This document shows, in pieces, positions 9,254 to 17,361 of a stretch of DNA of 64,000 nt. The stretch is taken from assembly GCF_029675105.1 (NCBI RefSeq), contig NZ_JAQQFV010000001.1, positions 186,001 through 250,000 of the forward strand, written 5' to 3'. The translations under genes and the position numbers were made by a program. How positions within the stretch are numbered: the first letter of the stretch is position 1; each line of letters begins with the position of its first letter. Below the pieces are notes generated by a model. The model worked only from the letters and a program-made list of their open reading frames with translations, did not search any database and was not told the origin of the DNA. Origin of the DNA: Nocardia anocheti (GTDB taxonomy: Bacteria > Actinomycetota > Actinomycetes > Mycobacteriales > Mycobacteriaceae).

Positions 9254-10216
9254 ATGCCCGTTATCTCGACGTCCGCTGTCCGCCGCACCGTCTGGGGAGC
9301 CGCTGGGGCCGCCGTCGCAGGCATCGGTTACGCCACGCTGATCGAGCGCAACGCGTTCGTGCTGCGTGAGGCCACCATGCCGGTGCTCGCGCCCGGGTCG
9401 CCGACCCTGCGCATCCTGCACGTCAGCGACCTGCACATGATGCCGGGCCAGCAGCTCAAGCAGCAGTGGCTGCGCGAACTCGATCGGCTCGAACCCGACC
9501 TGGTCGTGAATACCGGTGACAATCTTTCGCATCCCAAGGCCGTGCCCGCGGTGGTGCAATCCCTCGGCGCGCTGCTGGCGCGTCCAGGCCTGTTCGTGTT
9601 CGGTTCCAACGACTATTTCGCGCCGGTGCCGAAGAATCCGCTGAAGTATTTCAAGAAGGATCATCGCCGCGTCTACGGCGACCCGCTGCCCTGGCAGGAT
9701 CTGCGCGCGGCCTTCACCGAACGCGGCTGGCTCGACCTCACCCACACCCGCCGCGATCTCGAGGTCGCGGGCATCCGCATCGCCAGCGCGGGCGTGGACG
9801 ACCCGCACCTGCAGCGCGACCGCTACGACACCGTCGCCGGTGCGCCGAATCAGCTGGCGCAGTTGAGCATCGGTGTCACCCACTCGCCGGAACCGCGGGT
9901 GCTCGACCGCTTCGCCGAGGACGGCTACGACCTGGTGCTGGCCGGACACACGCACGGCGGACAGCTGGTGGTGCCCGGTTACGGCGCGCTGGTGACCAAC
10001 TGCGGCATCGACAAGTCGCGCGTCAAGGGCGCCTCGCAGTGGGGCGAGCACACCCAGCTGCACGTGTCGGCGGGCATCGGCACCTCGCCGTGGGCGCCCT
10101 ACCGCTTCTGCTGCCGTCCCGAGGCCACCCTGCTGACGCTGGTCGGCGCCCCGCCGAAGCGTCCCGCCGCCGACACCGACCACGGCTTGTCCACCTCCGA
10201 GGCCGTCGCCCGCTAG
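9254..10216 (+). CDS. Membrane-anchored metallophosphoesterase
   Basis: A 320-residue calcineurin-like phosphoesterase. An N-terminal hydrophobic stretch (about residues 8-27) is followed by the metal-binding signatures LHVSDLHM (D-x-H), VVNTGDNLSH (GD), VFGSNDYF (GN replaced by SND, as in this subfamily) and LAGHTHGGQL (GHTHGG). It matches Rv3683 just after ponA2 in mycobacteria. The YkuE/UDP-2,3-diacylglucosamine pyrophosphatase-like group is the nearest described set, and the substrate here is unknown. ATG at 9254 is preceded by TATGCT (9242-9247) with a six-base gap. A longer upstream frame lacks start support. Confidence 0.9.
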   Translation: MPVISTSAVRRTVWGAAGAAVAGIGYATLIERNAFVLREATMPVLAPGSPTLRILHVSDLHMMPGQQLKQQWLRELDRLEPDLVVNTGDNLSHPKAVPAVVQSLGALLARPGLFVFGSNDYFAPVPKNPLKYFKKDHRRVYGDPLPWQDLRAAFTERGWLDLTHTRRDLEVAGIRIASAGVDDPHLQRDRYDTVAGAPNQLAQLSIGVTHSPEPRVLDRFAEDGYDLVLAGHTHGGQLVVPGYGALVTNCGIDKSRVKGASQWGEHTQLHVSAGIGTSPWAPYRFCCRPEATLLTLVGAPPKRPAADTDHGLSTSEAVAR

Positions 10217-10258
10217 GGTTGCGCCCCGAACGACAGATTTGTCACTAGGGGAACAATC

Positions 10259-12118
10259 GTGAGCAACGGATCCGACGACAGGCGCAACGACCCGACCGTG
10301 TTCGGCGGACCCGGCGCACCACACTCCGACGCGCAATGGCAGCGCCCCGACGCCGCCCCCGCGCCGAACACACCCGACCCCACCACCGCCTGGACCCCCG
10401 GCGGCACCGGCCTCCCCCCAACCCTGCGCTGGGACGGATCGGGCCCACCGCCCGGCCTGCCGGACCCGACCCAGTGGACACCCGCCGGTCCGCAGGATTG
10501 GCAGGGAGCGAATCCCGCTCCGGGACAACCGGGTTCGACACCGGGTGGTGATGCGACACAGGTGGCCCCTTGGTCCGGCGGGAATCCCCCCGTCGCGCCA
10601 CCACCAGGCGCCGACGCCACGCAGGTGGCGCCTTGGTCCGGCGCGAATCAGCCTGGCGGACAGCCCGGCTCGCCATGGCCGGGCACGAATCCGCCCGGCA
10701 GCCAGCCCGGCTCGGCTCCCCCTGCCGGACAACCCGGCTGGGCGCCCGGTGCCGATGCGACCCAGGTCGCGCCGTGGTCGGGGGCGAACCCGCCCGGCGG
10801 CCAGCCCGGCGCGACGCCCGCAGGCGGTCAGCCCGGACCGACTCCCCTTGGCGGACAACCCGGCTCCGCCCCCGGCGCCGATGCCACCCAGGTCGCGTCC
10901 TGGTCCGGCACGAACCCGCCCGGCGGGCAGCCCGGCTCGCCGTGGCCCGGCGCGAACGCCTCTGGCGTACAGCCCGGCTCGCCGCAGACCGGGGCGGATG
11001 CGACGCAGGTGGCGCCGTGGTCGACTCCGACTCCGCCTCTCGCGCAACCCGGTTCGCCGTGGGTGCAGCCGGGTGCTGACGCGACTCAGCTCCGGGCTCC
11101 CGGGGCGGGGTGGCCGGGGGCGCCGCAGCCTGAGCAGCAGCAGTGGGGTGCGCCCGGGGCGTCGCAGCCGGATCAGCAGCAGTGGGGTTCCCCGCAGTGG
11201 AATGCTGGTGTGGGGCAGGCGAATCAGCAGTGGGGGCAGGGTGCGCCCGGGTGGCAGCAGCCGCAGCAGCAGTACGGGGAGGTGCCGCCGCTCGAGCAGT
11301 ACGGGGGGCAGGCGTACGGGCAGCAGGCGTATGGGCAGCCGGTGCCGGTGAAGTCCGGTAGCAAGGCGGTGCTGTGGACGGTGCTGGGGGTGTCGGCGGC
11401 GCTGATCGTGGCGGGCACCGTCACCGCCGTCGCCATGTCCGGTGGCGATTCGCCCAGCACCACCGCCAACGCCAGCACCACCCCGTCGATGGTCAGCGCC
11501 CTCACCACCACCGGCGCGCCGCCGACCACGAGCAAGGCCAAGCCGAGCACCACCACCAAGCCGAGTGGCGCGGCCGCCACCGTCAAGCCCGTCATCGAGG
11601 GCTACCAGGTGGTCGCCTCGCCGGACCGGGGCGCGGCCTATGACGTGCCGCCGAGCTGGAAGGTCGCCAGCGAGGGCACCATCGGTGGATTCGGCGAGCC
11701 GCCGGGCGACTCCGTCATCGGCAAGGGCTACGCCTCCGACGGCCGCGACTACTGCCCCGACTCCACCCGCACCGTCTCCCTGCTCACCGGCTCGAAACAG
11801 GCCGACAACGCCGCCGCGGGCGCCGAGCTCGGCACCAAGACCGCCCCGCTCGCCTACAACGGCTCCACCGGCACCCCCGGCCCCGCCCAACCGCTGACCT
11901 CCATGGACGGCAAGACCCAGGGCATGTTCACCGAGACCACCGGCACCGTGCCCCACCCCAAGCCCGGCTGCGCCAGCACCTACTCCATCTACACCTACGC
12001 CTTCAAGGGCACCAAGGACGGCAGCTTCGTCATGGTCATGGTCGCCGACACCGGCGTCCCCGACGCCGTAGACGCCGCCCTCGCCAAGCGCATCTTCAGC
12101 TCCATCCGCCCCCTCTGA
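10259..12118 (+). CDS. Pro/Gly-rich membrane protein with repeated DATQ motifs
   Basis: A 619-residue protein I cannot name. Residues 1 to about 365 are Pro/Gly/Gln-rich and low in complexity. A GADATQVAPWSG-type motif recurs with DATQ starting at residues 98, 119, 166, 208, 247 and 274, separated by GGQPGSPWPG-like spacers. A Gln-rich part (about 275-365) follows, then one transmembrane helix (about 370-392). A Ser/Thr-rich linker (404-438) leads to a C-terminal domain of about 180 residues with two Cys (DYCPD and PGCAST), probably extracytoplasmic. GTG start with AGGGGAAC upstream. Thr-Gln repeats in such proteins may be targets of Ser/Thr kinases read by FHA domains; that is inference. Confidence 0.88.
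   Translation: MSNGSDDRRNDPTVFGGPGAPHSDAQWQRPDAAPAPNTPDPTTAWTPGGTGLPPTLRWDGSGPPPGLPDPTQWTPAGPQDWQGANPAPGQPGSTPGGDATQVAPWSGGNPPVAPPPGADATQVAPWSGANQPGGQPGSPWPGTNPPGSQPGSAPPAGQPGWAPGADATQVAPWSGANPPGGQPGATPAGGQPGPTPLGGQPGSAPGADATQVASWSGTNPPGGQPGSPWPGANASGVQPGSPQTGADATQVAPWSTPTPPLAQPGSPWVQPGADATQLRAPGAGWPGAPQPEQQQWGAPGASQPDQQQWGSPQWNAGVGQANQQWGQGAPGWQQPQQQYGEVPPLEQYGGQAYGQQAYGQPVPVKSGSKAVLWTVLGVSAALIVAGTVTAVAMSGGDSPSTTANASTTPSMVSALTTTGAPPTTSKAKPSTTTKPSGAAATVKPVIEGYQVVASPDRGAAYDVPPSWKVASEGTIGGFGEPPGDSVIGKGYASDGRDYCPDSTRTVSLLTGSKQADNAAAGAELGTKTAPLAYNGSTGTPGPAQPLTSMDGKTQGMFTETTGTVPHPKPGCASTYSIYTYAFKGTKDGSFVMVMVADTGVPDAVDAALAKRIFSSIRPL
10550..11089 (+). repeat. Six imperfect DATQ-coding repeats
   Basis: Coding repeats within the Pro/Gly-rich protein. 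DATQ-coding starts are at 10550, 10613, 10754, 10880, 10997 and 11078, with spacings of 63, 141, 126, 117 and 81 bases, all in frame. The core is conserved at protein level (ADATQVAPWS) while codons differ, which suggests selection on protein sequence rather than very recent duplication. Confidence 0.8.
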
Positions 12119-12185
12119 CCCCCACCTGACCAGCCAATTTAACGTTTCACACCACCTCGTTGTAAGCTACTTCAGGTTCGCCTCA

Positions 12186-12260
<75 letters not shown>

Positions 12261-12280
12261 GTGTTGGTTGAGACACAGAA

Positions 12281-12312
12281 GAGCCCCCGGTCAGTTCACT
12301 GATCGGGGGCTC
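12281..12312 (+). terminator. Hairpin terminator after tRNA-Pro
   Basis: GAGCCCCCGGTCAG (12281-12294) pairs with CTGATCGGGGGCTC (12299-12312), with one G-T wobble and a four-base loop. It also lies at the 3' side of the minus-strand gene at 12328. Confidence 0.85.
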
Positions 12313-12327
12313 CTCGTATTTCCGGGG

Positions 12328-12606
12328 TTAGTGGTCGGCGGTGTCCGCGTGTTTGGCGTGGAGGGCGGCTCGGCGGGCGGCGGCTCTGGCCTCGTGGCGG
12401 GCGGTGGACGCCGCGGAGCGGCGGGGGTTGGTCGGGGTGATGGGGGCCGGGGGTTCGGGGGGTGGGCCGAACAGGCGGGTGCGGAGGTGGGTGAGGGCGG
12501 CGCTGGTGGCGTCCCAGGTGATCGAGGCGAGGCAGAGCAGGGCGAAGGCGACGGCTGCCCAGAAGAACAGTTCGCCGAAGAGGTTGTTGGCCAGGAGTTT
12601 CAACAC
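12328..12606 (-). CDS. Small hypothetical membrane protein
   Basis: A 92-residue protein with one strong hydrophobic helix near the N-terminus (about residues 10-30, LFFWAAVAFALLCLASI), then PPPEPPAP and an Ala/Arg/His-rich basic tail. GTG at 12606 has GGGGAC just upstream, a weak ribosome site. The same frame stays open to 13062, but that extension crosses another plausible small gene and its composition is Arg-rich shadow sequence, so I used the short form. It lies 59 bases after another small membrane protein gene on the same strand. No family recognised. Confidence 0.45.
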   Translation of the reverse strand: MLKLLANNLFGELFFWAAVAFALLCLASITWDATSAALTHLRTRLFGPPPEPPAPITPTNPRRSAASTARHEARAAARRAALHAKHADTADH

Positions 12607-12665
12607 CGGTCCCCGAGAGTTGTCGCGGCGTGGCCGCGTTGGTCGGAACCGGAGGATGTTACCGG

Positions 12666-12827
12666 TCAGACGCCGTCGCTGCGCGGGGAGTGACTTTCGC
12701 GGAAGGTGCCTTCGGTCGCGGGGTCGTCGAAGGAACAGTCGCGTTCCAACGGGTTCGGCCAGTAGATGGTGATGGCGATGATCGCGATCAAGGCCAGGAC
12801 CAGCAGCGCGATGGCGGAGGTGGTCAT
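12666..12827 (-). CDS. Small hypothetical membrane protein
   Basis: A 53-residue ORF beginning MTTSAIALLVLALIAIIAIT, one transmembrane helix, followed by a polar tail with a single Cys. ATG at 12827 is preceded by GAAGGG at a good spacing, which supports translation from here and not from the longer frame that reaches 13073. It probably forms a two-gene unit with the protein at 12328-12606. Function unknown. Confidence 0.5.
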   Translation of the reverse strand: MTTSAIALLVLALIAIIAITIYWPNPLERDCSFDDPATEGTFRESHSPRSDGV

Positions 12828-13027
12828 GATGTCGCCCTTCCGGGTGAGCCGAGTGGAGAACACCCGTATCGCAGTCTGCCCGAGGACATGTTCGGTCGGT
12901 GTTGCCCGCGTGTTCGGGCTTTGTTGCCGATTCCTCGCCGCCCTCGCGCACGTCGGTGAGGGAGCGCTTACCTGCCGATAACTTTCGGACATTCCGAGGA
13001 AACCGCAGGCCAATAGCGTATACAGGC

Positions 13028-13732
13028 ATGTCGACATCAACGGAGACACCGCCGGGCGCCACCGGAAAGCCACTGCGGGAGGTGGTCTACGCGACGCTGC
13101 GCGACGACCTCATGAACGGGGGCATCAAGTTCGGCGAGCGCCTCACCGAACCCAAACTGTCGGCCCGCTTCGGCATCTCCCGCACGCCGGTGCGGGAGGC
13201 GCTGGCGATGCTGTGCTCGGACGGGCTGCTCCAGCGTGAGGAGTTCGGGTTCAGTCCGGTGCGGCCCAGTGTGGCGCGCATCCACGATCTCTACGAGCTG
13301 CGTCTGACCCTGGAACTGGGCGGCATGGCCAGGGTGATGAACAATCCCGAGCTCTCCCACGACCGCGAACAACTTCGGGCCGAACGGGCCCGCTGGCTGG
13401 CTTTGCAGGCGGACCCGCCCGAGCAGACGCCGGGGTTCGTGGTGGTCGACGAGGAATTCCACGTCGCGCTGCTCGCCGCGGCGGGCAATGCCGAGATGGT
13501 ACGGGCCCTGCAATCGGTGAACTCCCGGATCCGGCATGTCCGGATGTACGACTTCATGGTCAACAACCGCATCGAGACGACGATCTCGGAGCATCTCGGC
13601 ATTCTCGACGCCGTCCTCGACGAGGACCTGCCCCTCGGCCGCCGTCTGCTGCACACCCACATCGGCGATTCGCTGGATGTGGTCCTCGACCGGATCTCCC
13701 GCGCGATCGCGGCGATGTCGATGGCCGACTGA
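13028..13732 (+). CDS. GntR-family (FadR/FCD) transcriptional regulator
   Basis: A 234-residue regulator with an N-terminal winged helix (LREVVYATLRDDLMNGGIKF, then ISRTPVREALAMLCSDGLL) and a C-terminal FCD effector domain. The FCD metal-binding residues are plausible in DEEFHVALLAAAGNAE, SEHLGILDA and LLHTHIGDSL (His residues). ATG at 13028 has no ribosome site, but TAGCGT (13014-13019) lies eight bases upstream. It is 22 bases ahead of the urea carboxylase gene and in the same direction, so it probably controls this urea-degradation operon in response to a nitrogen compound. The ligand is not known. Confidence 0.88.
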   Translation: MSTSTETPPGATGKPLREVVYATLRDDLMNGGIKFGERLTEPKLSARFGISRTPVREALAMLCSDGLLQREEFGFSPVRPSVARIHDLYELRLTLELGGMARVMNNPELSHDREQLRAERARWLALQADPPEQTPGFVVVDEEFHVALLAAAGNAEMVRALQSVNSRIRHVRMYDFMVNNRIETTISEHLGILDAVLDEDLPLGRRLLHTHIGDSLDVVLDRISRAIAAMSMAD

Positions 13733-13754
13733 GCCGCACAGAGAGCGAACAATC

Positions 13755-16700
13755 ATGAACCTGCACTTCGACACGGTGCTGATCGCCAATCGTGGCGAGA
13801 TCGCCTGCCGCATCATCCGTTCCGCGCGCGAGCTCGGCCTGAAGACCGTGGCCGTGTACTCCGAGGCCGACGCCGCCGCACCGCATGTCCGGCTCGCCGA
13901 CGACGCCGTGCTGCTCGGTCCCGGCCCCGCCGCGCAGTCGTATCTGCTGGCCGATCGGGTGGTGGAGGCCGCGCTGCGCACCGGCGCGGGCGCGGTCCAC
14001 CCGGGTTACGGATTCCTTTCCGAGAACGGTGAATTCGCCACGGCGGTGGCCGAAGCGGGGCTGGCCTTCGTGGGCCCGACGGCCGAGCAGCTGAAGGTGT
14101 TCGGCGACAAGCACACCGCCCGCGAGGCGGCGCGCTCCGTGGACGTGCCGCTGATCCCCGGTTCGGGACTGCTCGAGTCCGCCGAGCACGCGGTGGCCGA
14201 GGCGGAGCGGATCGGCTACCCGGTGATGCTCAAGGCGGTCGGCGGGGGCGGCGGGATCGGGATGCAGGCCTGCCACGACGCCGACGAGGTGACCGCGGCG
14301 TTCACCAGGGTGCAGCGCCTGGCCGCCTCGAACTTCGCCGCGGCGGGGGTGTTCCTGGAGCGGTTCGTCACCCGGGCCCGGCACATCGAGGTGCAGTTGT
14401 TCGGTGACGGGCAGGGCCGGGTGGTGTCGCTGGGCACCCGGGACTGTTCGCTGCAGCGGCGCAATCAGAAGGTGCTGGAGGAAGCGCCAGCGCCGGGCCT
14501 GCCCGAGGAGCTGACCGAACGCCTGCTGGCGACCTCGCGCCTGCTGGCCGAGTCGGTGCACTACCGCTCGGCGGGCACCGTGGAGTTCGTCTACGACATC
14601 GAGCGCGAGGCGGCCTCGTTCCTGGAGGTGAACACCCGGCTACAGGTGGAGCACCCGGTCACCGAGGCCGTCACCGGCGTCGACCTGGTGGCCTGGATGC
14701 TGCGCCTGGCCGGTGGTGACACGACCATGTTCGACGATCTTCCCGCGAGCGGGCCCGCGCTGACCGGGCACGCCGTGGAGGCCAGGGTGTACGCCGAAGA
14801 TCCCGGTCAGGACTACCGGCCCAGCGCCGGGCTGATCACCGAGGCGCGTTTCCCGGCCGGAGCCAGGGTCGACACCTGGGTCGCGACCGGCACCGAGGTG
14901 TCCTCGTATTACGACCCGATGCTGGCCAAGATCATCACCAGCGGACCCACCCGTGCGGCCGCCTTCACCGCCCTCGACCACGCGCTGGCCGACACCGCGC
15001 TCTCCGGCGTGCAGTCGAACCTGGCGCAATTGCGCACCGCCGCCGTGGATTCCGTGGTACTCGCGGCCGAGCACAGCACCGCGACGCTGGCCGGGATGAC
15101 GGTGGCGACCCGCCGGATCGACGTGCTGCGCGCGGGCACCATGACCACCGTGCAGGATCATCCGGGCCGAATCGGGTTGTGGCAGGTGGGTATTCCGCCG
15201 TCCGGCCCGATGGACGACCTGTCGTTCACCCTCGCCAATCTGGCCGTCGGCAACCCGGCCGGTGCGCCCGGACTCGAGTGCACGCTCCAGGGACCGAAGC
15301 TGCGGTTCAGCGCGCCGACGACGCTGTGCGTCACCGGCGCCCCCGCCCCGGTGACGGTCGACGGTGCCGAGGTGCCGATGTGGACGCCGCTGGAGGTGCC
15401 CGAGGGCGCGGTGCTCGATCTCGGCGCGCCCGCCGACACCGGCCTGCGCACCTACCTGGCGATGCGCGGTGGCATCGACGCGCCGCTCTATCACGGCAGC
15501 GCCGCCACCTTCACCCTCGGCGGGTTCGGCGGCGTCACCGGACGGGCGCTGGCCGCCGGTGACGTGCTCGCCCTGCGGCCCGACACCACCGCCCCGACCG
15601 CGCCCGTGCCGCTCGAGCGCCGCCCCGACTTCACCCACGCCTGGCAGCTCGCCGTGGGCGAGGGGCCCCAGACCGCGCCCACGTACTTCACCGACGACGA
15701 CATGCGGCAGTTCTACACCAGCGAGTGGCAGGTCGGCGCGCACGCCAATCGCACCGGCATCCGCCTCGACGGACCCAAGCCGGACTGGTCGCGGACCGAC
15801 GGCGGCGACGCGGGCCTGCACCCGTCGAACCTGCACGACAACCCCTACAGCGTCGGCGCGCTGAACGTCTCCGGTGACACCCCGATCCTGCTCGGACCCG
15901 ACGGTCCCAGCCTCGGCGGCTTCGCCTGCCCGCTCACCGTGGTCTCGGCCCAGCGCTGGAAACTGGGACAGCTGCGCCCCGGTGACACCGTGCGGTTCGT
16001 CCCCGTCGATGACACGGACGCGGACGCGCTGCGCGCCGACCCGGTGGCGCGGGCCCGGAACACGGTGCCGGACAAGGGCGTCGCGCTGCGTGACCGTGGC
16101 GTCCTGCGCGTCACCGAGGCCGACGACGACCGGCCTCAGGTGGCCTATCTGCGCGGCGGCGACGACAACATCCTCGTCGAGTACGGCCCGATGGCACTGG
16201 ATCTGGGTCTGCGGATGCGGGTGCACGCGCTGTCGGAGGCGCTCGCGGCCACCGGCCTGCCCGGCATCGTCGACATCACCCCGGGCGTGCGGTCGCTGCA
16301 CATCCACTTCGATCCCGAGGTGCTGCCGCGATACCGGCTGCTGGGCACCCTCGCCGAGCTCGAGGAGGCACTGCCCGCCACCGGCGCGCTGGTGGTGCCG
16401 AGCCGGACCATCCGGCTGCCGCTGTCGTTCGACGATCCCTCCATCGCCGAGGCGATCGACCGGTACCGCAGCGGCGTCAGGGACACCGCGCCGTGGCTGC
16501 CCTCCAACACCGAGTTCATCCGGCGCGTCAACGGCCTCGACAGCGTCGAGCAGGTGCGCGAGACGGTGTTCTCGGCGGAGTATCTGGTGCTCGGGCTCGG
16601 TGACGTGTATCTCGGTGCGCCGCTGGCTGTTCCGCTCGATCCCCGGCATCGCCTGGTGACCACGAAATACAACCCGGCGCGCACCTGGACCCCCTCGGAC

Positions 16701-17360
16701 GCGGTCGGCATCGGCGGCAAGTACCTGTGCGTGTACGGGATGGAATCGCCGGGCGGCTACCAGCTGATCGGACGGACGGTGCCGATCTGGTCGGGGTATC
16801 GCCAGAGCGCGCCGTTCGAGCAGGGCACGCCCTGGCTGTTCCGCTTCTTCGACCGGATCGTCTGGGAGCCGGTCGATCCCGGGCAGCTCCTGGAATACCG
16901 GGCCGCCGCGCGGGCGGGCCGGTTCGAGGCCGAGGTCACCGAGGGCAGTTTCGCGCTCGCCGATCATCTGCGCATGCTCACCGACCAGGCCGACTCGATC
17001 GCGGAGTTCGAGGGCAAGCAGGCCGCCGCCTTCGCGGCCGAGCGCCAGGCCTGGCACGAGGCGGGCGAATTCGAGCGGGTCGGTGCGATCGAGCCGGTGG
17101 TCGAGCTCGCGGACGACCCGCTGGCCGGGATGCCCGCCGACGCCACCGTCGTCGCGGCCCCGATGACGGGCAATGTGTGGCGCGTCGATGTGACCGAAGG
17201 CCAGCGGCTGGACCCGGGCGCCACCGTCGCGGTGCTCGAGGCCATGAAACTCGAACTGCCGGTGACCGCACCGGATGGTGGCGTCGTGCTGAAAGTGCTT
17301 GCCGCACCGGGTGCCAAGGTGGAACCCGGAACCCCTCTCGCAGTGATCGGAGTCGACTGA
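13755..17360 (+). CDS. Biotin-dependent urea carboxylase
   Basis: A 1201-residue enzyme that carboxylates urea to allophanate using ATP and bicarbonate. Domain order: biotin carboxylase (about 1-450, ANRGEIACRIIR, the Gly-rich loop near residues 163-170 and FLEVNTRLQVEHPVTE); a KipA-like domain (about 454-770, VQDHPGRIGLWQVGIPPSGP); a KipI-like domain (about 789-1010); and a biotinyl domain with EAMKLE, biotin-accepting Lys1165. This is the full urea carboxylase architecture and excludes acetyl- or pyruvate carboxylases. The amidohydrolase for the next step starts two bases after its stop codon. The usual urea carboxylase-associated proteins and a urea permease are not adjacent. Confidence 0.95.
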   Translation: MNLHFDTVLIANRGEIACRIIRSARELGLKTVAVYSEADAAAPHVRLADDAVLLGPGPAAQSYLLADRVVEAALRTGAGAVHPGYGFLSENGEFATAVAEAGLAFVGPTAEQLKVFGDKHTAREAARSVDVPLIPGSGLLESAEHAVAEAERIGYPVMLKAVGGGGGIGMQACHDADEVTAAFTRVQRLAASNFAAAGVFLERFVTRARHIEVQLFGDGQGRVVSLGTRDCSLQRRNQKVLEEAPAPGLPEELTERLLATSRLLAESVHYRSAGTVEFVYDIEREAASFLEVNTRLQVEHPVTEAVTGVDLVAWMLRLAGGDTTMFDDLPASGPALTGHAVEARVYAEDPGQDYRPSAGLITEARFPAGARVDTWVATGTEVSSYYDPMLAKIITSGPTRAAAFTALDHALADTALSGVQSNLAQLRTAAVDSVVLAAEHSTATLAGMTVATRRIDVLRAGTMTTVQDHPGRIGLWQVGIPPSGPMDDLSFTLANLAVGNPAGAPGLECTLQGPKLRFSAPTTLCVTGAPAPVTVDGAEVPMWTPLEVPEGAVLDLGAPADTGLRTYLAMRGGIDAPLYHGSAATFTLGGFGGVTGRALAAGDVLALRPDTTAPTAPVPLERRPDFTHAWQLAVGEGPQTAPTYFTDDDMRQFYTSEWQVGAHANRTGIRLDGPKPDWSRTDGGDAGLHPSNLHDNPYSVGALNVSGDTPILLGPDGPSLGGFACPLTVVSAQRWKLGQLRPGDTVRFVPVDDTDADALRADPVARARNTVPDKGVALRDRGVLRVTEADDDRPQVAYLRGGDDNILVEYGPMALDLGLRMRVHALSEALAATGLPGIVDITPGVRSLHIHFDPEVLPRYRLLGTLAELEEALPATGALVVPSRTIRLPLSFDDPSIAEAIDRYRSGVRDTAPWLPSNTEFIRRVNGLDSVEQVRETVFSAEYLVLGLGDVYLGAPLAVPLDPRHRLVTTKYNPARTWTPSDAVGIGGKYLCVYGMESPGGYQLIGRTVPIWSGYRQSAPFEQGTPWLFRFFDRIVWEPVDPGQLLEYRAAARAGRFEAEVTEGSFALADHLRMLTDQADSIAEFEGKQAAAFAAERQAWHEAGEFERVGAIEPVVELADDPLAGMPADATVVAAPMTGNVWRVDVTEGQRLDPGATVAVLEAMKLELPVTAPDGGVVLKVLAAPGAKVEPGTPLAVIGVD

Positions 17361-17361
17361 G

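Noticed and set aside
12328..13062. A single 244-codon minus-strand gene.
   Set aside because: The upstream half overlaps a better-supported small ORF in another frame with a good ribosome site, and is Arg-rich without motifs. I split it into a shorter gene.
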